Assembly (NCBI GenBank): GCA_050742975.1 | Contig: JBOGDQ010000017.1 | Location: 1-27,763, forward strand | Length of the DNA: 27,763 nt | Reading direction: 5' to 3' | Source of the DNA: JBDTGE01 sp050742975 | Lineage (GTDB): Bacteria > Actinomycetota > Actinomycetes > Mycobacteriales > Jatrophihabitantaceae | Shown here: in pieces, positions 1 to 7,243 of the stretch | Layout: every line of letters starts with the position of its first letter | Position numbering within the stretch: the stretch's first letter is position 1 | Position numbers and translations under genes: made by a program | Notes under the pieces: generated by a model | What the model was told of the DNA's origin: nothing | The model's database searches: none | The model's input: the letters and a program-made list of their open reading frames with translations, nothing else

Positions 1-2
1 CG

Positions 3-1181
3 AGCGTTTCACTCGATGGCGTCCTGCCTGGCCAGGCCTACTCGGTGGTGGTGATCGTCAGCCCGCCGCGCCACGCATCGGCGTCGATATCCCTTCCAGC
101 GGCGGCTGTCAGCCCGGCTAATGCCAACTGGCCGGATCTCAGCGTGTCCCCATCGTTCGCCACATCCGACAGCGCGAACGGCACGCTCACCGTCAGTATC
201 AACGGACTGGACAGTTCGGATGCGCGTGGCGAGACGTTCGACCTGACCAACAGCGGCCTGGCCTGCGGCAGCGCGTTCCAGGGCCTGACCCGCTCCGACT
301 TCAACCCCAAGACGACCGCCCTGAGCTTCCCGGTCGCTCGCGCGGACGAGAACGGCAGCTGCCAGGTCACGATTCAGCTGGTCGAGAACGCCTCGACCAA
401 GCGGTCGCCCGCTTACTTCGGCGGCAACCCGTCGCGTTCGGCCTCGGGTTCGGTCACGATTCCGGTGCCCACCCTCGACACGACGCAGGATCAGTTCAAG
501 GCGAACTTTGTGGCACAAAACCTGTTCGGGCACCCGTCGATGGCGGTCAGCTTCACCGCGAATGACGCGGATCAGAAGACTCGGATGGAGGGCGCCACCG
601 GCTGGCGGATCAGCCTGTCCAACGACGGAGGAACCACGTTCGCGTGCGGCGGTACCACCGCCAGCCCTGTCGACGCACCAGTGCAGTTCGACGTCAACAC
701 CAGTTGCGTACAGAACGCCACCAACTGGGTAGTGAAGATCGACTTCAGCTACTACAGCTCGCCCGACCCGGCCTACCAAGTCGCAGTGACCGCGGGCAAT
801 TTCCCGGCGCCGGTCGATCCCGCGCAGATGAGCTTCACGGTCGCCTACGAGCAGAGCGCATTGCCCGGTCAGGCCGCGCTGGTCACGACCTACCACGGGC
901 CATACCCGCAGAGCACGCTCGACCTACTCCAGTGGACCGAGACGATCACGGCCGACAGTGCGCCCGGTGTCTGCGATCCCCAAGGCCAACCCGAGTCGCA
1001 GACACCCGTCTCCTTGGGTTCGAACACCTTCCAGATCGACACCGGGCTTTGTCCCACGACCAAGACGCCCACATCGTCGGGCGGGACGGCCAGCCCAACG
1101 ACCTACACGATCGTCATCCACTTCTTCGACCCGGTCTACAAGACCGCGCACGACTACACCTACCAGCAGCTCGCATCGTGA
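3..1181 (+). CDS. Extracytoplasmic Ig/fibronectin-like beta-rich protein, 5' partial
   Basis: The frame is open from the first bases of the window, so the true start lies upstream; an ATG at 45 is internal to a beta-strand-like stretch and is probably not the start. The visible 392 residues are Thr/Ser/Gly-rich with alternating hydrophobic residues, typical of stacked Ig-like or fibronectin-III-like domains, and show no catalytic motif. Six cysteines fall in three pairs (visible residues 88/120, 215/235, 324/350), one pair per presumed domain, which suggests disulfides and therefore an extracytoplasmic location. The protein ends right after the last domain without a C-terminal anchor, so any membrane anchor or signal peptide would be N-terminal and outside the window. 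It lies 24 bp before the MoxR gene, and Ig-like proteins are known neighbours of MoxR/DUF58/TgpA operons in actinobacteria. Its ligand is unknown. Confidence 0.75.
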   Translation, partial: SVSLDGVLPGQAYSVVVIVSPPRHASASISLPAAAVSPANANWPDLSVSPSFATSDSANGTLTVSINGLDSSDARGETFDLTNSGLACGSAFQGLTRSDFNPKTTALSFPVARADENGSCQVTIQLVENASTKRSPAYFGGNPSRSASGSVTIPVPTLDTTQDQFKANFVAQNLFGHPSMAVSFTANDADQKTRMEGATGWRISLSNDGGTTFACGGTTASPVDAPVQFDVNTSCVQNATNWVVKIDFSYYSSPDPAYQVAVTAGNFPAPVDPAQMSFTVAYEQSALPGQAALVTTYHGPYPQSTLDLLQWTETITADSAPGVCDPQGQPESQTPVSLGSNTFQIDTGLCPTTKTPTSSGGTASPTTYTIVIHFFDPVYKTAHDYTYQQLAS

Positions 1182-1205
1182 AGAACCGAACACATCAGGA
1201 GCACT

Positions 1206-2174
1206 ATGACCGGCCCCGCTGATCCGATAGTCCGCGTCGCCACCGACGTCGAGCGGCTGTGCACCAACATCGGCTACGTCATCCAGGGCAAGCCGGAGGT
1301 GATCCGCAACGCGGTGATCTGCCTGCTCGCGGAGGGGCACCTGCTGCTGGAGGACGTGCCCGGCACCGGCAAGACCTCCCTGGCCCGCGCTCTCGCGTCG
1401 TCGCTGTCGATCACGTGGAACCGCATCCAGTTCACGCCCGACCTGCTGCCGTCCGACGTGTCCGGAGTATCGATCTACAACCAGCAGAGCCACGAGTTCG
1501 ACTTCAAGCCCGGGCCGGTGTTCGCCAGCATCGTGCTCGCCGACGAGATCAACCGCGCCTCGCCGAAAACGCAGTCCGCCCTGCTCGAGGTGATGGAGGA
1601 GGGGACGCTCAGCATCGACAGCATCGTGCACCCGATGCCGCGCCCGTTCATGGTCGTCGCGACGCAGAACCCGATCGACATGGAGGGCACCTACGTCCTG
1701 CCCGAGGCCCAGCTCGACCGGTTCCTGATGAAGCTGACCGTCGGCTACCCGACGGCCGAGTCCGAGGCCGCGATCCTGCGCACGCAGAAGATGGGCCCGA
1801 CCGTCGACCACCTGTCCCCCGTCCTGTCCGGAGCCGACGTCATCGGGATGATCGCCGCGGTCAAGCAGGTCGAGGTCGCGCCTGCGCTGGAGAACTACAT
1901 CGTGTCGGTGGCGACGGCGACGAGGACGATGTCCGAGCTGCGGCTGGGCGTCTCACCCCGCGGCAGCCTGGCGCTGTTGCGCGCCGCCCGGGCGTCCGCG
2001 GCCGCGGCCGGTCGCCCGTTCGTCGTGCCCGAGGACGTCAAGCAGATGGCACCGGTCGTCCTCTCGCACCGCGTCATCCTCCAGCCGGAGGCCGAACTGC
2101 AGGGACGCACCGGGGCCGAACTCGTGGCACGCGCGCTGCAGTCGGTTCCGGTCCCCCGGACCGTCAACGCCTGA
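1206..2174 (+). CDS. MoxR-family AAA+ ATPase
   Basis: A cytoplasmic AAA+ ATPase of 322 residues, the usual size for MoxR proteins. It shows Walker A GTGKTS (residues 53-58), Walker B LADEIN (about 111-116) followed by the MoxR-typical RASPKTQSALLEVMEE, a sensor-1 segment VATQNPIDMEGTYVLPEAQ, and a C-terminal lid domain with GVSPRGSLAL. The ATG start has an AGGAG box at 1197-1201. MoxR ATPases are chaperone-like and act with partner proteins encoded beside them; here these would be the DUF58 and TgpA-like proteins downstream (21 bp gap, then ATGA overlap). Client and purpose are not known for this subtype. The family call is secure and the biological role is inference. Confidence 0.95.
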   Translation: MTGPADPIVRVATDVERLCTNIGYVIQGKPEVIRNAVICLLAEGHLLLEDVPGTGKTSLARALASSLSITWNRIQFTPDLLPSDVSGVSIYNQQSHEFDFKPGPVFASIVLADEINRASPKTQSALLEVMEEGTLSIDSIVHPMPRPFMVVATQNPIDMEGTYVLPEAQLDRFLMKLTVGYPTAESEAAILRTQKMGPTVDHLSPVLSGADVIGMIAAVKQVEVAPALENYIVSVATATRTMSELRLGVSPRGSLALLRAARASAAAAGRPFVVPEDVKQMAPVVLSHRVILQPEAELQGRTGAELVARALQSVPVPRTVNA

Positions 2175-2195
2175 GCCTGACGAAGCGAGCAAAGC

Positions 2196-3332
2196 GTGAC
2201 GAGGATGGGGCTGGCAGCGCTGCTCGGCGGTATCGCCGCGCTGGTGCTCGGCCTGTGGCTGGGGTGGCTGGCCTTCGACCTGCTCGGCCTCGGCCTGCTC
2301 CTGCTCGTCGCCATCGCGCTGGTCAACATCCTGCGCCCGTCGCGGCTGTCGATCGAGCGGGCGATCCAGCCGCCGCGCGTGCCGAAGGGTTCGCCGGCCA
2401 TCGCGGTGCTGACCTTCGCCAACCGCGGGCACCGCACAATCGGGGTCACGGTGGCCAACCAGCCGTTCGGTGACACCAGCGTCCGCACGATCATCCCGAA
2501 GATGCGGCGCGGCGAGCGGGGCATGCGTACGTACCGACTGCCGACCAAGCAGCGTGGCATCTTCGACGTCGGACCGGTCGAGGTCACCCGGCGCGACGCG
2601 TTCGAGCTGTTCCGCACCTCGCGCAAGCACGGCGCGCCCGAGCGCATCTGGGTGTACCCGCGCGTGCTCGGCTTCCGAACGCTGCCGACCGGCCAGACGC
2701 GGCACCTGGAAGGCCCGTCCTCGGACACCTCGCCGCAGGGCAACATCACCTTCCACCGGCTGCGCGAGTACGTGGAGGGCGACGACCTGCGGCTGGTGCA
2801 CTGGCGCTCGTCGGCGCGGACCGGGACGCTCGTCGTCAAGCACAACGTCGACACCTCGCAGCCGTACACCGTGCTGCTGTTCGACCAGCGTCCCGACCGG
2901 TACACCGCCGAGGCGTTCGAGGAGGCCGTCGACGTCGCGGCGTCGGTGCTCATGTCCGGCTCGGTGAACAAGGCGCCGATCGAGCTGCGACTGACCGACG
3001 GCACCGTGATCGGCGGCCCGCGGATCCGCGACGTGACACCGATGATCGATCACCTCACCGGGGTCGAGCCGTCGGCGGAGGGATCGTTGCAGGCGCAGCT
3101 GATCGCGCTGCGCCGTAGCCGCGGCGGCACGTCCTTCGTCGTCGTCACCGGCGTGCTGGATCACGGCGACCTGCCCTACGTCACGGCACTGCGCCGCCGC
3201 TTCGATCAGCTCGTCGTGGTGTCGGTCGACCCGGACCGCCCTAGGGCGCCGCACTTTCCCGCACTGCGGACGATCGTGGCCGCCGACGCCGACGAGGCCT
3301 GCGCCGCCTGGAACCTGCGGGTACACGTATGA
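2196..3332 (+). CDS. DUF58 domain membrane protein
   Basis: A 378-residue protein with two adjacent hydrophobic helices at the N-terminus (about residues 4-45) and a cytoplasmic DUF58 domain. The family signature is clear around residues 190-210 (YVEGDDLRLVHWRSSARTG). The preceding region is a beta-rich domain and the C-terminal part resembles a degenerate von Willebrand A fold (DTSQPYTVLLFDQRPD). GTG at 2196 is taken as the start; ATG at 2205 is possible and changes only three residues. It stands between MoxR and the TgpA-like gene and overlaps the latter by 4 bp, so translation is probably coupled. DUF58 proteins are the standard partners of MoxR ATPases; a biochemical function has not been assigned. 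Confidence 0.92.
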   Translation: MTRMGLAALLGGIAALVLGLWLGWLAFDLLGLGLLLLVAIALVNILRPSRLSIERAIQPPRVPKGSPAIAVLTFANRGHRTIGVTVANQPFGDTSVRTIIPKMRRGERGMRTYRLPTKQRGIFDVGPVEVTRRDAFELFRTSRKHGAPERIWVYPRVLGFRTLPTGQTRHLEGPSSDTSPQGNITFHRLREYVEGDDLRLVHWRSSARTGTLVVKHNVDTSQPYTVLLFDQRPDRYTAEAFEEAVDVAASVLMSGSVNKAPIELRLTDGTVIGGPRIRDVTPMIDHLTGVEPSAEGSLQAQLIALRRSRGGTSFVVVTGVLDHGDLPYVTALRRRFDQLVVVSVDPDRPRAPHFPALRTIVAADADEACAAWNLRVHV

Positions 3333-5863
3333 GTAGCTCGGTGATCCGGCGCGCGGTTCCGCTCACCCTCGTACCGTTCTGCATCATCGCGGGTGTCCTC
3401 GCCTGCATCCCCTGGCTGCACTCGTTCCCGTCCGGCGTGATCGCCGTGCCGCTGTTCGGGGCGGCCGTCCTCAGCCCACTTGTCCCTGCGGTCGCGGCGC
3501 GCCTGGGAGCCCGCCGGCTGTGGAACTCGCTACTGGTCGACGCGGTCGCGTTCGTCGTCTACACGCTGCTCGTCGGGCTGCACGATCCGGTCGGTTTCGC
3601 CGACCTGGTCAGGGGAATCTACAATGGCCCGTCGCAGATCCTGACCTTCGCGCTGCCGCTCGTGAGCCCGCGCGCCCTGGTCGTCGCGCCGGTCGCCCTG
3701 ACCTGGTTGGCGGGCACGCTGGCCGGTGAGTGCCTGACCCGGCGCTGGTTCACCGTCCTGCCGTATCCAGGGTTCCTGATCAGCTTCGGGCTCGCCTACG
3801 CGGGAACCGTCCGTGCAGTGCAGTCGGGTAACAACGCCTCGCATGTCAACGAGAGCGTCATCGCGGCGCTGCTGCTCGCGGTGCTCCTGCTGATGCGGGT
3901 CGCGCAGACCTGGGTGCGCCAGGACGAGACGGCCGAGTCGACGCAGGCCGACGGCATCCTGCCGATGCGGGGGCTGGTGGTGGGGGCGATCACCACCGCG
4001 GTGGTGGCGCTCATCGCCGGGCTCACCGTGCAGTCGTCCGCGTTCACCCGGCACACGACCAGTCCGCAGCGCGTCCCTTCCGTCAACGACTCGCGCCCGC
4101 TGAGCCCGGTGGACTTCATCGCGTCGCTGCGGCCGATCGACCCGAAGTCGACGGGCAAGCCCGCGTTCAACGTGCAGACCGACGGCCCGACCCTCGGCTA
4201 CTTCGGCATCGCGAACGTCGATCAGTACGACGCGCTGGGCTGGTCCTTCACGCGAACGTTCCGCCCGTCCGGTGGCGTGCTGCCCGACGACAGCAGCGTG
4301 GGACTCAAGCCGACCGGGCGCACCGTCACGCAGCAGTACCGGATCGACAGGGGCCCGCTCGTCGGTGCCCCGTGGATGCCGTTCCTGTACCGGCCGCAGA
4401 AGGTCACCGGAGCGTCCGTGAACATCGACGCCGACAGCGGCATGATCGTGCCGTCCGGCACGCTGGCCGGTGGCGAGGAGTATCGCGTGCAGTCGCACGC
4501 GACCACGACGACGTTCGACAAGCTGCCGAAGTCCGCGCAGCCGGACACCTCGACGAACTCCGACAACTCCGACCTGCCCCCCGCGCTCACGACGCCGCTC
4601 GACCAGCTGATCACCGGCTTTGCCGCCCAGACCGGCACGCCGTCCACGCCGGTCATCCCCTTCCTGCAGGCGCTGGAGAAGGACTTCCAGCAGAAGTACT
4701 CGCTCAGCGGCACGCCCCCAGTGGGTGGCAGCGCCGCGTCGACGTCCGCCAACCGGCTCGTCGAACCCCAGTTCGCCGTGGCCAAGCCGACGACGAACAA
4801 GCACCCGCACACCACACCGAAGAAGAAGACGACGCCGCCGGCACCGAAGACGACGCCCCTCTCGACGCCCCTTCCGACGTCCACGCCCGGTGCGCGCGCC
4901 GGTAGCAGCAGCTACGCCGACGTCAGCGCGTCGGTCGTCCAGAGCCGGTCGGGAACGCCCGAGCAGTACGCGACGCTGATCGCGCTCATCGCCCGCCGGC
5001 TCGGCGTCCCGGCGCGTCTGGCCTCCGGCTTCCGGGTCACGCCGGACGCCGGCAAGTCGACGATCCCGGCCGGTCACTACGACGTGAGGACCGCACAGGC
5101 TTGGACGTGGGTCGAGATCCCGATCGTAGGGGTCGGCTGGGTCGTGCTTGATGCCTCGCCCGGTACGTACTCGAACGCGCGCGTCGAGCCCACCGCGGCC
5201 GCGAGCCCCAGCCCGTCGCCGACGAGCACCCCGACGCAGAACGCGCTGATCACCAAGAGCAACAACGGTCATGCGATCGCGCCGAAGAGCAGCACCCCGC
5301 ACTCACCCGGCACATCGCAGCGCACTCTGGTGATCACGCTGCTGATCACGTTCGGCGCCATCCTGCTGGCGCTGCTGGTCCTACTACTGCTGCGCAAGCA
5401 GTTCCGTCGCAGTCGACGGCAGCGAGACGCCGACCCGCGCATCCGGGCACTGGGCGCGTGGCGCGAGAGCATCGACGTGCTGACCGAGGCCGGCCTGCCC
5501 GATCTCAGCTCGATGACGAGCGCGGAGATAGCGGCGCTGACCGGCTCGCGGTTCGGACCCGACCCCGCAGAGCAGGCCGGCTACCTCGGCCGTACCGCGA
5601 ATGCCGCCGTCTACAGCACGGCGTTGCTGGTGTCACCGCAGGACGCCGACGCCGCCTGGCAGTCCGAGCGCGCGCTGCGCAAGTTGGTCGGCAGGCAACT
5701 CGGCCTGCGCGGACGGCTCGCCGCATGGTTGCGCTACCACCGCAACCCGCACGCTGCGGTGATCGCCGGCCCGAAGTCGTGGACCGCCGAGGCCGTCGAG
5801 CGCAAGGCCGAACCGCGGCACCGGCGCCAGGCCCGCTCGCGGTTCGGCCGCCGCGAGCACTGA
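3329..5863 (+). CDS. TgpA-like transglutaminase-fold membrane protein, catalytically degenerate
   Basis: An 844-residue protein with the TgpA layout: several N-terminal membrane helices (about residues 8-240), a large extracytoplasmic region, one C-terminal helix (about 665-690, ITLLITFGAILLALLVLLLL) and a cytoplasmic tail. The transglutaminase-like core is recognisable at GTPEQYATLIALIARRLGVPAR and AQAWTWVEIPIVGVGWVVLDASPG. Aligned to the family motifs G-x-C-E-[QH]-F-A and DAHAWVE, the nucleophilic Cys is Pro544 and the His is Trp592; only the Asp remains (Asp608). All three cysteines of the protein lie in the N-terminal membrane part, so no replacement nucleophile exists outside. A Thr/Pro/Lys-rich linker (about residues 485-526) splits the core before the former active-site helix. 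Its ATG overlaps the DUF58 stop (ATGA). It is probably a structural or binding pseudoenzyme of the MoxR/DUF58 complex (inference). Confidence 0.9.
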   Translation: MSSSVIRRAVPLTLVPFCIIAGVLACIPWLHSFPSGVIAVPLFGAAVLSPLVPAVAARLGARRLWNSLLVDAVAFVVYTLLVGLHDPVGFADLVRGIYNGPSQILTFALPLVSPRALVVAPVALTWLAGTLAGECLTRRWFTVLPYPGFLISFGLAYAGTVRAVQSGNNASHVNESVIAALLLAVLLLMRVAQTWVRQDETAESTQADGILPMRGLVVGAITTAVVALIAGLTVQSSAFTRHTTSPQRVPSVNDSRPLSPVDFIASLRPIDPKSTGKPAFNVQTDGPTLGYFGIANVDQYDALGWSFTRTFRPSGGVLPDDSSVGLKPTGRTVTQQYRIDRGPLVGAPWMPFLYRPQKVTGASVNIDADSGMIVPSGTLAGGEEYRVQSHATTTTFDKLPKSAQPDTSTNSDNSDLPPALTTPLDQLITGFAAQTGTPSTPVIPFLQALEKDFQQKYSLSGTPPVGGSAASTSANRLVEPQFAVAKPTTNKHPHTTPKKKTTPPAPKTTPLSTPLPTSTPGARAGSSSYADVSASVVQSRSGTPEQYATLIALIARRLGVPARLASGFRVTPDAGKSTIPAGHYDVRTAQAWTWVEIPIVGVGWVVLDASPGTYSNARVEPTAAASPSPSPTSTPTQNALITKSNNGHAIAPKSSTPHSPGTSQRTLVITLLITFGAILLALLVLLLLRKQFRRSRRQRDADPRIRALGAWRESIDVLTEAGLPDLSSMTSAEIAALTGSRFGPDPAEQAGYLGRTANAAVYSTALLVSPQDADAAWQSERALRKLVGRQLGLRGRLAAWLRYHRNPHAAVIAGPKSWTAEAVERKAEPRHRRQARSRFGRREH

Positions 5864-5881
5864 GCCGCACTTATAGCGATT

Positions 5882-5901
5882 CAGTACCGATTCGAGTACT
5901 G
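5882..5901 (+). promoter_or_regulatory. Palindromic operator candidate upstream of antitoxin gene
   Basis: CAGTAC and GTACTG form a perfect 6-bp inverted repeat with an 8-base spacer, ending 8 bp before the GTG start of the antitoxin gene. Phd/YefM antitoxins normally repress their own operon by binding such palindromes at the start of the gene. An AT-rich TATAGC just upstream (about 5872-5877) could be the -10 box. That this repeat is the binding site is inferred from its position. Confidence 0.5.
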
Positions 5902-5909
5902 CTTTCGAT

Positions 5910-6200
5910 GTGACTGACGTGTTGCCGACCAATGAGGCCAGAGCGAAACTGAACCAGATTGCGGCCGGATTCGACCACGATGGCGCCGATGCCGAGCCGG
6001 TCGTCTTCGGTTCGCACCGCCGCGCCCAGGGCGTGATCGTGTCCTGGCAGCTGTGGCAGCGCCTCGCCCCGGCGATCGAGGACGCGCTGGACAACGAGCA
6101 GGCCCGCACAAGGTTGGCCGAGGCAGGGGACCAGCGACTGAGCCATGAGCAGTTGCTCGGCGAGCTCGAGCGGCTGCGCGCCGCCAGCGGAGCGGAGTGA
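5910..6200 (+). CDS. Phd/YefM-family type II antitoxin
   Basis: A 96-residue acidic protein with the Phd/YefM pattern: N-terminal VLPTNEARAKLNQIAAGF, then EPVVFGSHRRAQGVIVSWQLWQRL, the usual segment in which the domain accepts a neighbouring loop and binds DNA. The C-terminal helix rich in Glu, Gln and Arg (DNEQARTRLAEAGDQRLSHEQLL) is where family members wrap around the toxin. GTG at 5910 is the start; no strong ribosome-binding site is visible. A palindrome ending 8 bp upstream suggests autoregulation. The reading frame of the expected RelE-type toxin begins on overlapping bases (GTGA) but is truncated, so this looks like an orphan antitoxin. The family call is good; partner identity is inferred. 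Confidence 0.8.
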   Translation: MTDVLPTNEARAKLNQIAAGFDHDGADAEPVVFGSHRRAQGVIVSWQLWQRLAPAIEDALDNEQARTRLAEAGDQRLSHEQLLGELERLRAASGAE

Positions 6201-6343
6201 GCCGCCGGCCGCCCAAGCCCGTCCGTTACGCGATCAGCTACTTGCCCGATGCCCCTGCCGACCTGCAATGCGCTAGCCGGGTTCCCACGGGCTCAGCGCC
6301 ATCGAGGTGTCCGAACTCGACGCGCCGCTGCAGCGGGCCATGA
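6197..6343 (+). pseudogene. Truncated toxin gene remnant (RelE-like start, decayed body)
   Basis: A GTG at 6197 overlaps the antitoxin stop by GTGA, the classic coupled arrangement of antitoxin and toxin. The first 24 or so residues (SRRPPKPVRYAISYLPDAP then ADLQ) look like the N-terminus of a RelE/ParE-type toxin. After ADLQ the frame turns into Cys/Arg/Ser-rich sequence and stops after 48 residues, about half the usual toxin length, with none of the conserved later strands. A second short stretch in another frame (about 6280-6357) has coding-like third positions and may be the tail of a different gene brought in by a deletion. It is most simply a toxin gene broken by deletion; the family is a guess from its start and position. 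Confidence 0.45.
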
Positions 6344-6390
6344 TCAAAGTAGCTTGATCGTCGCATTTCGACGTTGCCGGTACTTTGATC
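6342..6390. repeat. 10-bp inverted repeat GATCAAAGTA / TACTTTGATC
   Basis: GATCAAAGTA at 6342-6351 and its exact reverse complement TACTTTGATC at 6381-6390 enclose a 29-base loop. Inside the loop, TTGATC at 6354-6359 gives an alternative shorter hairpin with the left arm (GATCAA, 6-base loop). The block is AT-rich against its surroundings and lies between the broken toxin gene and the next gene. It could be a bidirectional transcription stop, a regulatory site, or a scar of a lost element; no T-run follows. Confidence 0.5.
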
Positions 6391-6501
6391 CTGACGAGAG
6401 CCGAACCGAGGCTGGGCGCCTGGCCCGCCCGGTGAATCATGTCAAGATGCGCGCGTAGCCGGCCCGTAGCCGGGACGCGATTTGTTGGTCATACTGCGTT
6501 C

Positions 6502-7017
6502 GTGGCAGCGAACGAGTTGCGGCGCGCGGCGCTCACCGATGGGCTTGTTCAGGGAGTGCTGTTCGGCCTGGCCATGGGGTTGCTCGTCAAGTTGAGCTAC
6601 CACGCCAGCTGGACGCACACCGTTGGAGAGTTCGCGGTTACTGGTTCGCTGTTCGGTGCGTTCTCGACCTTCTTGAACCGCGGGAATCGTCGACAGCGCG
6701 TGGGAATCCTTGCCGGCCTGACTTCTGCGCAGTGCCGCCAGGCCCGACGCGCCGCCGAGCGCGGCCCCCTGCCGCAGGATGTGCTGCTGCGTGCCAGGGC
6801 GGCGGAGTTGGCGCAGTGGTCACAGCAGGAGTGGCGCCGGGTCCGGGGTCTCAACACGGTGGTTCTCGTCGTGGTTCTGGTCGGCTGCGTCATGCTCGCG
6901 CTCACCGGTAGTCCCTGGTGGTGGATCACGGTGCCGTGGATCGGCGCGAACCTCGCCAAGGTCCGGGTTTGGCCGGCCCGGCTCAGGCGTCGCGCCGAAC
7001 TCTTGCGCGCTGGTTAG
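6502..7017 (+). CDS. Small membrane protein of unknown function
   Basis: A 171-residue protein from GTG 6502 (a frame extension to ATG 6439 gives 192 residues, but the added N-terminus is Arg-rich and unlikely). Two hydrophobic segments at the N-terminal side (LVQGVLFGLAMGLLVKL and FAVTGSLFGAFSTFL), a soluble Arg/Gln/Glu-rich middle, then two more helices near the C-terminus (TVVLVVVLVGCVMLALTG and WWWITVPWIGANLA) and a basic tail. I do not recognise a family. A CATACT -10-like box at 6490-6495 lies 6 bp before the GTG, so the transcript may be leaderless, which supports this start. The surroundings (broken toxin, intergenic repeat) give no functional hint. Confidence 0.65.
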   Translation: MAANELRRAALTDGLVQGVLFGLAMGLLVKLSYHASWTHTVGEFAVTGSLFGAFSTFLNRGNRRQRVGILAGLTSAQCRQARRAAERGPLPQDVLLRARAAELAQWSQQEWRRVRGLNTVVLVVVLVGCVMLALTGSPWWWITVPWIGANLAKVRVWPARLRRRAELLRAG

Positions 7018-7166
7018 GCCGGTCGCATCGGCGCTCACGCCGAATCTTGTTGCATCTCGGACGCTCCAACCGCACAACTGCGCCATCGTCGGCGCCCGGG
7101 CGGCGGCAGGACGGTTCAGCCATTAGCAGCCGCGCACGGCCAATCAGGACAATCAGTGCGAATCCA

Positions 7167-7195
7167 TTGACGGTGGTGCACGCCGGTCATAGCTT
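7167..7195 (+). promoter_or_regulatory. Sigma-70-type promoter for propeller gene
   Basis: A -35 box TTGACG at 7167-7172 and a -10 box TAGCTT at 7190-7195 are separated by exactly 17 bp. Transcription would begin near 7202, giving a leader of about 42 bases with a GAAGGAG ribosome-binding site at 7231-7237 and a GTG start at 7244. It is one of the best matches to the housekeeping promoter consensus that I found in the window. Confidence 0.65.
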
Positions 7196-7243
7196 GGCGG
7201 GAGGTGCGGGGGCCTGCCCGATCGGTCTACGAAGGAGCACCTC

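Noticed and set aside
3530..5302. 590-codon minus-strand frame opposite the TgpA-like gene
   Set aside because: Arg/Gly-rich shadow with no membrane or catalytic pattern.
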